The notes beneath the pieces were generated by a model. The model was not told the origin of the DNA, ran no database searches, and saw nothing but the letters and a program-made list of their open reading frames with translations. Shown one piece after another: positions 21,081 to 32,225 of a stretch of DNA of 64,000 nucleotides. The number at the start of each line of letters is the position of its first letter. Position 1 is the stretch's first letter. Origin of the DNA: Serendipita indica DSM 11827 (lineage: Eukaryota; Basidiomycota; Agaricomycetes; Sebacinales; Serendipitaceae); NCBI GenBank assembly GCA_910890315.1, contig CAJVGD010000002.1, positions 744,001 to 808,000 on the forward strand. Reading direction: 5' to 3'. The position numbers were made by a program, and so were the translations under genes.

Positions 21081-22875
21081 ATGAGCAGCTCGCTGCCAAA
21101 GCCATCATCCCGACCGTCCTCCCGTAGTTCGAACAGAAACTCGATGACAAGTCCGATACCGTCCCTTCAAGACCCTGGTATGTGCGCGTGCCGTTGCTGA
21201 GACTTCATGCGGACTTGCTGACACGCTTCTGTGACGATTTCGTTGGGCTAAAGTCTCTCTTCGACACCAGATGAGCACATTAAAGCATGAAATACGCTTG
21301 AAACAGGTGTGTGTCCCGTGCTACAGCGTGAATCCGCTCCTGGCGGCTGCAACGATATACGGAATTAGCTGATATATAAATATGCAACAGGCTCAATTCT
21401 TTGCTCTTGAAGCGCAGCTTTCCAGTGTGCCACGACACGGAGATACCTACTTCTCTTCTTCCCCGCCCACAAGTTCGTTCTCTCTTCCCTCCTTCTCAAC
21501 CTCTACTCCGCGAAAGCGACGGTCGTCGTACGTATCTTTAATTTTAATATGTACATGCACTGTAATAGCTGATCAAACGTTTTAGTCTACCGAGACATAC
21601 AGAAGGCGTGCCTATGCTTGAAATTGCGACCAATTCCGGCACAATGGAGAAACGTCCGCTGAGCCCGACAAGGTCCATGAACCGTGTGTATTCTTCCGTG
21701 TACATTCTGCGACTTTGCGCTCATTCTATGGCCTAGGAATACCCGTGAGCGCGGTAAGCCAGGCGAGGGCCTTAGCGGAAAACGGAGCAGTGCCGACCGT
21801 GGAGGAACCAATGCAAAACGGTACTTCAAACTCAACCAACCAGTCTCCGTCTGGACTACTTGACCCCCCGTCCCCTGGAGCGCTTCGACGATTGAGCACC
21901 GGCAATACTACCAAAGTCCTGGCGGACCTCCAAGCTGGAGTCGTCCATGCTCGACAAGCCCTGGAGAATACTCGTAGTCAACTCCGACTCGCGCAACGCT
22001 CTGTAGCTCAGGTCAGTGGCCACGAACGGCTGGATTCAGGATGGTCGGAACGTTAATACTCCGAATGCAGTTGACGAGACAAAACGAGGATCTCAAGGAT
22101 AGTAGAGAACGTCTACGACTGCAAAACGAAAATCTAAACTCTGTCGTTGCGCGCAAGGAGCGGTTACTGCAAGAAGCTACCGAGCGGGCTCGCAAAGCCG
22201 AAGCTGAAGCCTCGGCACTCAAGGCACAGCTAAAGACTGACTCCACAGCGCAGAAAAAAGCGCTGAGGGAAATGGAATTGACAGTCGCCGAGTCGACTTC
22301 CATCTCAGAGAGGACAACACGAGAATATGAGACACTCCGAGGGTCGGTCAAGGATCTTCAAGAAGGCTGGCAGTCGGACGTACAGGCTCTGCGAACGGAA
22401 CTGCTCCGACGAGAAGAGACTTGGAAGAAAGAGGTTTGTGATAGGCTTTATCTAATTGGTTTAGCCTCACAGTTCGCAGATTGACGAAGTCAATTTGAAG
22501 TACAAGAGTCTCGTCAAGCTCACCCAGGCAGCACAGTACGTGACTAGTATTATTTTGATTGGCATGCTCAAGGGACTCTAGGTCGGAACGCGCAAAAATG
22601 GAAGCCCTCAAAACTGAGAAGCGAGAACTGGATGCCAAGTTCGAAGAGGCATTCAAAGAGGAGTTGCGCTCTCTAGCTACCGCCCTTAGCGAAAATAATA
22701 AATCTTCCGAGGATGCTTCAGCCACTGCCAAGTACGTATCCGGTTACTAGCATGAAACCCGTGTTTCTGACCGTTGCTCAGGGAGCTTTCGACCGAACTA
22801 GCCCGTATACGACGACTCATGCGGCTCGGAGGACAATCTACGGAGGACCCATCGCCTCAGATACCCGTTCCATGA
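21081..22875 (+). CDS. SHE3-like coiled-coil protein (9 exons)
   Basis: Exons 21081-21177, 21254-21306, 21391-21527, 21586-21683, 21737-22011, 22071-22433, 22480-22535, 22582-22731, 22782-22875; 440 aa with matching phases. A Ser/Pro-rich N-terminus leads into a long coiled coil from about residue 200: NTTKVLADLQAGVVHARQAL, LTRQNEDLKDSRERLRLQNE, VVARKERLLQEATERARKAE. The heptads and the RKERLLQE segment resemble the fungal SHE3 family (SWI5-dependent HO expression protein 3), in yeast an adaptor between myosin and localised mRNA. The function here is inferred; another coiled-coil adaptor is possible. Confidence 0.65.
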
Positions 22876-23095
22876 CACGGACACTCCAAAACAGCGGATC
22901 GGAAGCAGCGTTTCCTCTGACATACCCTACTTTTACCCTACATTCGGACCTTTCCTCTTACTAGCTCGCGTTTTGCATTATAGCACCTTTTGTTCCATAG
23001 ATAGTCGTGTTGGTATTGATCCATTATCTGGCCTACAGACTTTGACGGGTGGCAGCCATTTGCATCCGGTCGAAATCTTGAACTCCATCCCTATC

Positions 23096-24087
23096 ATGGC
23101 TACGCGTCTTGTGGCGGCATCGCGTACTGTCAAACGAGCAACACATCGCCAAATCCACACCTCTTTGCGCGTGTCGACGTCTAGCAAGCTGCCGTCGGGC
23201 GTTGAGCCAAGTAGATGTGCCATTGACGATTTGAGACGGACACGGACATTTTCTACGTCTGCTTCTCGGAGTGACTATCACTTTGACACGCATCGTTATG
23301 TCCAGAGGCTCGAAAAGGAGGGCTTGACACGCGCGCAGGCCGAGGGCATCATGAACAGCATGGCAGAGGTCATTGACGAGAGCATTCGAACGATGACACG
23401 GAACATGGTAACTAAATCTGAGCAGGAAAAGGTGCATTTCTTGACCGTCTCGGCCCACGAGCAATGTATCGGTCCGCCACGCGTGCTAACATACTGCTGA
23501 GTAGGCTCTGTATACCCAGAAAGTCGACTTTGGACAGTTGAAGACGGAACTTCAGGTGTGTGCCGCGAGTTTATTGAGAACACGGGTGTTTACAACTTAT
23601 CTACAGTTGATGGAGAGAAACGATCTCGCGACATTGAAAGCTGAGAATGACCGGCTGATGGCAGACTTGGAAAAGCTCAAGCAGCGGCTACGAGAAGAAA
23701 TCACGCGCACCCAGGCTGGAGTTCGATTAGACCTCAATCTAGAAAAGGGCAAGTTGAACTATTTTCAATAGAATGCGAAATCTGAAGATGAGCTTGGTAT
23801 ATAGGACGACTACGAGACGAGAGCGGCGCACAGGAGATCAAGATCCGAGAGGCAGAAACACGGATAGAAACCGAGATTTCTGCACTGAGAACATCGATTC
23901 AGGCGTCAAAGGTAATGCAATCTTACTCATTTCGACCTTGTTCTGAACACGCCCAGGCAACGACTCTTCAATACCTGGTCACATTCGGTGCGCATCCTCC
24001 ATAACAAAAAGCCACTACCGCTTACGCTCTTTCTCAGTCACTGGTTGCTCTGCCCTACTTATGGCGTATTTGCGTTTCAGATTCTAG
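23096..24087 (+). CDS. CCDC90/MCUR1-like mitochondrial inner-membrane protein
   Basis: Exons 23096-23431, 23505-23555, 23607-23748, 23805-23911, 23957-23987 (31 nt) and 24038-24087; 238 aa. The N-terminus (MATRLVAASRTVKRATHRQIHTSLR) is a clear mitochondrial presequence. The DUF1640 core follows: FDTHRYVQRLEKEGLTRAQAE, then coiled coil, LDLNLEKGRLRDE and EAETRIETEISALRTSIQASK, ending with a membrane segment (TLQYLVTFVTGCSALLMAYL). Relatives include yeast Fmp32 and animal MCUR1, linked to cytochrome oxidase assembly or the calcium uniporter. The intron at 23749-23804 appears to use a GC donor (gcaagt); it restores EKGRLRDE exactly. Confidence 0.85.
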
Positions 24088-24225
24088 AAGAACAAGCGGC
24101 GTGTGTGTGTTATTATACGATAATCCTATGAACAAGATAATGCGAGGCAACAAACTGAACGACCGAAAGGGAATACAGCGGTATACTGTAGTGTCAGACA
24201 TGATATAGACATTGGAAAGGGTAAC

Positions 24226-25323
24226 CTATTCCAGCTTGAGCTTGTGAGCGTCACCGTTGGCGTGCCCATTTTCTTTATGTACGCCATTTCCGTTGACTTT
24301 GGCCTTTTTCGTCTTGGCATTGACCTCTGCTCGTGTCAATCGAGTACCAAGGATGACGTCCCAGTGGATGAAGAAGGGTTGTGAGAAATTCTTCTTGATT
24401 CCAATGGCCTGATGGTGGATGTCGTGATAGTCTGCATTGTTACTGAAGAATAGCTGGAGTGGGTCGAAAGGAAGCGAATATCCGCAATGGTCATCGACCG
24501 TCTTCAGTGTCGAAAAGGTGAAGAGGAGGATGGCCTGTCGAATAGAGAGGCCGCTTACCATCTCCGCTACGATTGCACCCAGAGAGTCGAATAAGAGACC
24601 CTCGAATGGGTGGTTGTAGAGCGCACCAAACGCATAGGGACATAGAGACGGTGGTGCCATGAGTGGAAATGGCGGTAGAGGAATTTGTTGGTATGGAAAT
24701 ATCGATGGAAAAAGTACTGCCAAGTATCGATGACAAAGCTTTTTCGACAAACGTTAGTCGTGCCACTCTGCGGATCCGACAAGGACGGGAACTCACAAAG
24801 CAAACAGGATTTGAACGACGGGGATGAACCACCAATAGACGAAATAAAGAATAGATGCACCCCAGGACTCTAGTCTGGCCTGGGCGACGTATGGATTCCC
24901 GAGCCAGAGCAGAGTGCTCTGGACCAAAATAGGGCTCATACGCGCCATCTTGGCTGTGTGGTCGACGGCTACAGAGCTCTTTTCTTCGACGAGAAGAACT
25001 CCCAGGACAGTCTGGATCAGCTGCTGGACAAAGACGGCCTGGACGACGTGCCACTTGCCGACCAAATTTCTTGACGTGACTTCGGCACTCTCGTGGATGC
25101 GGTAAGGCGCCAACCACGCCCAATCTGTGCCGTAGACGTCGAGGAAATGGAATATCAGCGAGTAGACCCAGTACGCGACCAACGGCGCGGCCAGCGACAG
25201 GGTTTTGTCGCTTACTCCCTCGAGTATCGACTCTCGCTCTGAATAATAAAATGGATACGTCCCATTGCGCGGGACTATACTGTCTGCAAATTGAGCAAGA
25301 TAGATAGCGGGCTCAGCCTCCAT
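24226..25323 (-). CDS. SUR2: Sphingolipid C4-hydroxylase (SUR2), frame broken by one base
   Basis: Exons 25323-24797 and 24738-24226. This ER membrane di-iron enzyme adds the C4 hydroxyl that makes phytosphingosine. The three histidine boxes of the fatty-acid-hydroxylase fold are visible: HRYFH, HSWHH and HDIHH; membrane segments occur near residues 40-60 and 155-175. The family join RLYVP-YAFGALYNHP is contiguous in protein, but the DNA at 24634-24638 is one base short, so the frame slips between P and Y. No splice can explain it because the conserved residues are adjacent. With one more base the product would be 346 aa, the normal length. Either an assembly error or a recent frameshift. Confidence 0.85.
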
Positions 25324-25484
25324 TGTGTCGCCGTCAGTCGCACCAGAGTCCAAGTTGAACAACAAACAAGGAGGCCTGCCGATCACAATTTCGCAGCTTG
25401 CCGATATGAAAAAAGGAGGTTATACAATTTCATGTAGACGCTATATCAACGGGTACATAGACAATAAGTAGATGAAATGGGCAT

Positions 25485-26659
25485 CTAAAAGATGGCCTTT
25501 CGAAGCTTTCGAAGGACATTCGGTCGTCGCCGAGGCGGCTCTGGGTCCGAGTACCAGCCATCGTAGTCAAAGTAGGGTCCCGTCTCGATAGTATGTCGCT
25601 CGTAAGTGGGCTCTGGAGCGACCTCTGTGAAGCCCCAGCGGACCTGCTTGGTAGCACGTCTCTCCTGCTTCAGTTTCTCCTTTTCCTCTCGCAGCTTGTC
25701 CTGTTCCTCTTTGAGTCGAAGGAGTTCAATCTCTTTGAGCAAGTTTTCGCGTTCCCGCTCGACAATCTTGCGTGCTTCAATCTCGAGCTCCAGCCGCTTT
25801 CGCTGCTCCTTGGCGATGGCACGTTGTCGCTTCTCCACTTCTCGCAGAGCCTTGAGGCGCTCTGCCTCGACTTTTCTCCTATGGCGCTCCTCGGCGGCTT
25901 GGATGTTGGCCTTTTGCAAAAGCATATAGTCGGCGGCAGACATTGTCGGAACCTGGGCCACAGCAGCTCGCTTTTGCTGTACTGGGGCCTTGACAGGTGC
26001 AGAGGGTATAGAAACTTGGAATGAAGACGAGTGTTGAGTGAGTGCAGGACGAGGAAGTGAAGGCGATGTCGACGAACGTGGCCGGGGACTATACTTTGGC
26101 GGGGGCGTCGCGGGTTTCGGTGTGTCAGAGGAAGACGAATCAGCTGAAGAGGCGAGGACCAGGGCTTTATCGAGAGAGGCTCGCCGGTAATAGGCGACGG
26201 GGGTTGCGTCCCCTTCTGGCTGCTTGGGTCCCTCGATCAACTTTCGTCCAGGCGTCCAGAACAGAGGAGAATTGGTATCCTCATTCCATACGTATGGAGG
26301 GGGCTCCACCTTGGCTTTCTTGAGTTCCTCTTCCTTGGCTCGCCTCCGCGCCTTTCGCTCGCCAAAGAGTGAGCGCTCCTCTGCGGCGAGCTCCTGCAGC
26401 ATCGCGTCGTACTCTGCTCGCGATTCGGGTTTAATCAGGCAATCATATGCGGCCTGGACTTTGCGATAATCCTCCACCGCTGCAACACTGGTAGGGAAAA
26501 GTCCGTGCCGCTGTAATACGTCTGCCACTGCGGTTCGCCACCCCTTGACGACTACGACATCTCGTCAGTATCCCCTCGCAATGCTTCATGGAGAGACTAC
26601 GCACTGTCGTCGGGTTTAGCGTCGCTGGCAATTCCGAGGATTTCGTAGTGAGTCGGCAT
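25485..26659 (-). CDS. J-domain-like protein lacking HPD
   Basis: Exons 26659-26605 and 26551-25485 give 373 aa. The N-terminus MPTHYEILGIASDAKPDD is a J-domain helix I, and YRKVQAAYDCLIKPESRAEYD matches helix III and the end of the domain. Between them, where HPD should be, the sequence is QRHGLFP; so the Hsp70-stimulating motif is missing. The intron (53 nt, gtgcgt/tag) falls in helix II and its phase is consistent. The rest is disordered, then a charged coiled coil (about 220-310), then a Trp/Tyr/Pro-rich tail with RRRPNVLRKLRKAIF. Function unknown; perhaps a non-catalytic J-like scaffold. Confidence 0.65.
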
Positions 26660-27413
26660 TGGGGATCAGAGTTTGGTGGTCGGGTGGGCAAGTGGGCGTC
26701 TTAAAGTGTTTGCGAGTTCCGGCTGACGCAGTCGAACACGTTGCTGGGGTGTGGTCTCGAAAGATGCTGGACTGATCTCGGCTGGAGAGATCCGAGGCGC
26801 TGCGTCTCCTGAAGATAATCCATGGATATCCATTCTGGCAGGATCGTTGATATAGCGGCCTAGATCCTTGCGATCACTCGATATCGGAGACGCTTTCAAA
26901 TCCCGAAAGCCAATACGAGCTCACTGGATGACATCATGACAGCGAAAAAAAAAAGTGATCGTTGGGCCTGATAAAGTAACCGAGAGGTTCTCCCGAGACT
27001 TCCATTGCGGGGCTCCTCTGCAGAGCAAACCTCGACCCTTGATCAAGAATAGAGATGTTCAGTTTGCGCTCGTTTCTTCCCTGCCAATGACGGTAGGAGT
27101 CCTATGCGCTCTTCAGCCTCTTCCAGTACGCCGGATGATCACGCTACCTTTGGCTTTTCTGAGCGCAATCTCGAACCACCCTCCAACACGAGGTTGAGAT
27201 AAGCTTGGTGCAGACCTGGGGACCGCTCCCTTGGTATCTGGGCTGCGGCCTAAAATGACATCAAAGTCGCAGAGGTCAAGTTGTGACGCAGTGGGCTGGA
27301 AGGGCTCGCGAAACACCGACCAACTCCCGCGTCCAACGCGAAGTCGAGAGGCTGGCAACGCGGAGAACTTTTCCTCTGTTGAACAAGTTAGAGTAGGATC
27401 TAATGATTCTTTA
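26660..27413. other. Intergenic region upstream of the J-like gene
   Basis: 754 bases with no supported gene. It contains an A-run (10 A's near 26943-26952). Frames on both strands are short and overlap; the region would hold the promoter of the J-like gene and the 3' end of the F-box gene. Confidence 0.5.
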
Positions 27414-28701
27414 TTACGCACCAATCGTACTCGTCCGAAAGCACAGCTCGACGTAAACGTGATTACGGCGGCAGTCTTCGGCATAGTTGTTGAGCCATTC
27501 CTGAGTCTTGAGGGTCAAGAAAGCATCATAATGATCATAGGGCATATTGACGGTGCAAGTCTTCAGCAAGGCAGGCCGGGAGTTGTCGAGCAATGCTAAG
27601 TCGAATCTGTTTCCGTAGCGAGGAAAGTCGCCATGTTGAAAATAATGAGGAAGCGATAAATGCTCGATCACGTCCGGGAGACCGCTTGGAAACTGACGGC
27701 CTAGAGCCATAGGACCGTGGAAGGTCAGCTCACTGAGGCGTTCGAGACGTTGAAGGGCAAAGTAGAGTTCATCATCCCATCTTGTACTGCCCAGGGTCAA
27801 TGATCGAATATTTTTAATGAGAGAGTGCTCCAGAAAGTCGTAGCAGTTGTTGAACACGGCGTCCACGAACGCAACATGCGTAAGGGACGTACTTGAGTGG
27901 CCCAAAAGCCACTCCAGTTCCTCTTTATAGAGGCCATTGTAAGAGTGATAGATTGTGAGTGACGACAGTTCAAGTTCCGGTCCTGGAAGTGTAACTGGGA
28001 ACGGTGGCATTGGCCTCTCATTCTTGATCACAACCGACTCGAGTTCTGGCCAAGGAATAAGATCCTTTCGGAGTATGTAGGAGGCGGGATGATCCGCGCT
28101 CCATCTTGTGGTCTCCAAGATGAGCTTCCGGATCCGCGGTCCTCGTGAGAGCTCTTTGAGAATGTTCTGAGATGGCCATTCTTCGCCTACACTCAGCTCG
28201 AGAGAATCCAGAGCTGTCATGTGAGCGAGCAACGCCGGTAGATGCCTTTTGAGGAGATGAGCCTACATTCATGAGGATCATCCAAACGTACCTAGGATGA
28301 ATCATGGGCAAAGTTATTGGATCTCGGATTTCGGGTTCACGGCTAAGCCGGATTCGTGCGGACTTGATATACCGTGCAAGTCGCTGGCCTCTTTCTGTTG
28401 TTGCAGTGATGATGGAAAGTAGAGCCATCATGGAGGAACGAATTTGCAGGAACACGCTGCGAAACAGGATCGACTGAGACACATTACCCCACAGTCTGCA
28501 TATAGTTGCGTATTTCGAAAGAACTTCTCGACGCTGTAAGTCCGTTTGGGCGTCGGCAGACGCGATGCAGAGTATCTCATAGACGATATCTTCGATTAAC
28601 AAGGCCCGAGGACACGTCCGCCTGAGAGCCGTTGTCGACGAAGACAGTGCGTTGCCATCTCGTCCTGCTTGCACCAGAGCCTTTGGTTTCTTGCTGGGCA
28701 T
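27414..28701 (-). CDS. F-box/LRR-type protein
   Basis: Exons 28701-28292 and 28245-27414 give 413 aa. An F-box-like motif (ALLIEDIVYEILCIA, then ATICRLWGNVSQSILFRSVFLQ) is followed by leucine-rich segments (LDSLELSVGEEW, RIRKLILETTRW, LSSLTIYHSY). The 47-nt intron uses the acceptor caaaag; an earlier tag would shift the frame into a stop. Overall plan is like the protein at 19495-20885, with low identity. It probably recruits unknown targets to an SCF ubiquitin ligase. Confidence 0.65.
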
Positions 28702-28966
28702 CGAAAAGAGAATAATTTCAGAGAAGTCGGGAATACAAGAACAAAGGCGAAGTCTGAAACGCCAGGATTGGGAGAGTCCAAGGTGGTTGACAGGATCCAA
28801 GCTCGAGAAGCACAGACGTGGCCTGATGCTTTCACAAACACATGTCCAGTATAACAATGTGTAATTTTTATGTCTCTACAAGATACCTTCTAGAGGTATG
28901 TCTATGCGAACGGATAAGACAGAACGAATGTGCACGAAATGAAGGTCGACAAGCACAATCCGGCGT

Positions 28967-30634
28967 TTATGCATCGGGCGTGACAGCATACTTGCGTCGG
29001 AACTTGTCATCAATCGAATCGAGGTAATATGAGCCCGGCCATAGGTTCTCAATCGAGCCAGTGGGAGCATAGGGTGCGGCATTGTGATTCTGTTCGCGAA
29101 TCTTCAAAGCACCGACAAACTCTTCGCAGGGAACGACCTTGATAGACTCGAGGCGAGCAAGCAAGTTCATTTTGGTGCGGATCTCGGTCGTATCGCCCTT
29201 GACCTTGATGCCCCAGTAGCTCGACGCGCAGCCACTTCCGAATGCGAACATGGCAATACGCTTGCCCTGCAAAGTCTCCGGTGGAACAGTGGCGAGGAGG
29301 GAAGCCAGACCGCCGTAGAGCGACGCGGTGTACATATTTCCGCAGCGTTGGGCGCATTGCATTCCCGGCTCGACATGCTTGGCATAGTGCCCCTTGGAAA
29401 GAGATATGAAGGTCTTTTCAATATTTTTGTCCGAGTACGACTTGGCGCGAGGGACTGCAAGGAGGGCTTCCGGGTTCTCGATCGACGAGAACTCGGGGGC
29501 AGAGGGGTTGGCGACAAAGTCATTGTACATCTATAGGCAGTGAGCTTCAAGGTACTATGGGATGAATGGTCGACATACAAGGCGACCATGGCTCTTTTGA
29601 ACGAGCTTGCCGTAGGGCGAGTGGTAGACCATGTAATCAAAGCCAGAAAGCGAAGCCTTTGCCGGCTCCGAGTGACCATTGACGCCGTTGGTATAGCCAT
29701 TGGTGCCATTAGCGTGTCCATTCGTGAGCGCAGCGCGCTTGTTGTACTTTTCGCAATAGCGCGCATAAGCATTGTCGAGAGCGGTGAGATAGGTGGTGAT
29801 GGAAAGAGGCCCATCTACAACAGGGTATTCGGAAGAGAGGTTTGGCTTGAAAAAGTCATAGGTGTGGGACATGAAAGTTCCATGAATGGCTACGAACGAA
29901 ATTTAGACGAATGAAGGAAGCGAAGGCTTGATGACTCACGTTCGAACACAAGGGGAGCATTAGGGCCGATCAGGATAGCGCAAGCACCGGCACCACCAGA
30001 GGACGAGCACTTCCTTCCGCATAGATGGCGATGTCACCAGTAAAGACGATCGCATTGCGACCATCCCACGAGGAACTCTCTACCCAGTTGATCGCGTTGA
30101 AGATGGCGGCTGTCGAGCCGTAGCAGGCGTTGATATTGTCGACGCCTTCAATATCGCTGTTTCCAGCCTCTTCGAAGAGCTGCATCAAGACTGTCTTGAC
30201 CGACTTTGCCTTGTCAATGATCGTTTCTGTGCCAACGTCGATGCGACCAATCGACTTGGGGTCAATGTTGTACTTTTTCATGAGCGAGCTGACGGCTAAT
30301 GCGCAAAGCGTCAGTATCAGTCGAACAACCGCGCGTAGCTATGAATGGCTTTGATACTATTGGGCGAGGGAGCTACTTTATCCGAAACCTACCGTTCAAG
30401 GCAAAAGTGTTGATGTCCTCACGGTCATCAGTGAAGACCATGTATTTTTGGCCCAAGCCAATGGTATATTTGCCGCTTGGGACACCATCAAAGACTTCGA
30501 GGTCTGTCTGTGAGATGCACTGGAGAGAGTGTGAGTGCGCAGATCCCAAAGGCCCAGAAAGAACGTACGCGGCGAGGGAAGTACATCTCCATCCCGAGAA
30601 TTCCGACATCCTTTGGGCGAGCGTTGGTGGCCAT
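28967..30634 (-). CDS. ERG13: Hydroxymethylglutaryl-CoA synthase, frame broken by one base
   Basis: Exons 30634-30569, 30519-30393, 30295-29940, 29889-29579, 29530-28967. The enzyme condenses acetyl-CoA with acetoacetyl-CoA in the mevalonate pathway that feeds sterols. Family sequence is strong: [37 protein letters not shown] (catalytic Cys), [44 protein letters not shown] and [13 protein letters not shown] low-complexity Asn/Gly/His insert ([16 protein letters not shown]) sits in exon 4. At 29998-30002 one base is missing between SARP and [16 protein letters not shown], which are contiguous in the family; exon 3 is 356 nt where splice phases require 357. The restored length would be 474 aa. 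Confidence 0.9.
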
Positions 30635-30975
30635 TGTTTTGGAAAGCGACGAGCTTAGGAAGCGTGTAGTGAGAGGAGATGGAGACGGGTCCAAGGTTGA
30701 AAACCAAACAGGAATGTCGAGTGGGAGCCCTTTTCAAACCTCCGCCCAGTCGTACGAGACGTATAGATCGTGCGATTGTTGTCCCGAACGACCCGCAAAT
30801 TCAAAATACAGCTTCGCTCGTTCGACTGCAAATCGACTTTCTTGGATTTTTATTTACACGTCTTTTCACTCGAATCTCCGCCCATTGTGGATCAGATGAG
30901 CGGACGCGGGGGTCAAATGCCGATTGTCACTCGCGGCGCGTGATATCCAAATAATCGTATTCATTGCCACTTTCT
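30635..30975. other. ERG13 upstream region
   Basis: 341 bases between ERG13 and the stop codon of the next minus-strand gene. No gene seen. I looked for a sterol regulatory motif and found none I would defend. Confidence 0.5.
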
Positions 30976-32113
30976 CTAATCCTCCTCAATCGTACCTTCA
31001 CCCTCCGCAACCTCCTCAATCGGCAGCACCGTTAGGCCCGAATCACCGACATGAAACTCAAAGTGAGTCACAATTGTCTCTGGAAGATCCCGGGGAGGTG
31101 TCCGCACGACGCCCTCAATCCGTACTAGGCCCACTTCTGGCAGCAGTTCATGATCTGAGGCGGGCGAGTGGTTGGGGTCACGTAATGTAATGTGATGGGT
31201 GACCTCAATCGGAGATATGCGTGGTTGAGATTCTCCATTAGGTCCGAGTTCAAATGGTGATGGCCAAGGAGGAGGGAGATGCTGTTTGAAGAAGGTCGAG
31301 TTTGATAGCGGGGAAATGGCCCAGTTGGTGAATATGATGATCGCATCATGAACCTGTCGAAAGGAGCTCAATGCTCGAATCACTCCTGTCGTTGCTGTCG
31401 AGACGGGATCCCCTGGCTGACGGCCAAGTTCGTCCACATAACGGTCCTGCCAGTAGAATGAACTAAGGCCGCCGTCAATCATGAGCATACATAATTCTTC
31501 GTATCTCATGTTCTCGAAGTGATAGCGCGGTAGCATGAGCAAAGTCGCGGCCAGAGAGGCTGAGGATGTCGGCCTGAAGATATGTAGCCTCCGGAGCGCC
31601 TCGACCACGACCTCCTCGAGTTGCGCCTCTATCTGGGATTGATCTGCTGAAACACTATCAGGGCATGCATCCTCTACCCTCTGCCAGAGAAGTTGCTTGA
31701 GAATCTTGTGAAAGCGAGAAATGTTCCATTGTCCGTCGCAGTCACAGACCACAACAGACTTCTCCCTGGCTCCAACATCAAGCTCTATATGTCCTTCACG
31801 CAGTGTCAACTGCACGTTGTGGGGCAAAATAGTCGTCATCGCCAAATAATACAAGAGCTCCGTTTTGCCTGAACCCGAGGGTCCCTGGATCTCGATAACA
31901 TCGCCTCGATTGAGAGAAGACTCTAAAGATGTTGAAAATGGAAGTGACTGGTTGATCGCACGGTCGAGTTTCTCCACAAATGTTGAGCCTGGGGGACGTT
32001 TGGCTATCAAGTCACTCAGCAATTATTTTTGTCAGACAAAATAAGTCACCTTTTAAAGTGGAGTTGAGAAACTAATCTTATCAGTACGTGAAGCAGCCCT
32101 TCAAATGCTTACG
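30976..32113 (-). CDS. XRCC2-like RecA/Rad51 paralogue, 5' end unresolved
   Basis: The main exon is 32014-30976; a 22-nt exon (32071-32050) and another ending at 32113 join it in phase, giving YHRAKLSQLHFKSDLIAKRPPG. No ATG fits this upstream frame, so the start is not known. The protein has a Walker A (GDVIEIQGPSGSGKTELLYYLA), a Walker B-like strand (ELCMLMIDGGLSSF) preceded by a helical region, and HDAIIIFTNWAIS. XRCC2 family members help load Rad51 in homologous recombination. The order Walker A, CDCDGQWNISRFHKIL and MLMIDG matches XRCC2 better than Rad51 or Dmc1. The C-terminal 80 residues are variable and acidic. Confidence 0.75.
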
Positions 32114-32225
32114 CTTAGCCCGGTGATAGATGTCGGAAACATGGCCAGCTCCAAATATCGGAGTATCAGAAATGTCAGATCATCAGAAACGAAGGAACAT
32201 AGTTGTCGTATTAAGACCGACGTGG

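Noticed and set aside
24491-25123. A 210-codon minus-strand frame overlapping SUR2
   Set aside because: It runs in another phase across the SUR2 exon-intron border and has no domain.
29084-29536. A 150-codon plus-strand frame in the ERG13 region
   Set aside because: It is antisense to a strongly conserved ERG13 exon.
24634-30002. Programmed ribosomal frameshifting shared by SUR2 and ERG13, as both slips occur at a CCT codon
   Set aside because: Neither site has a slippery heptamer or an evident downstream structure, and family members elsewhere are read in one frame. A missing base from sequencing is simpler.
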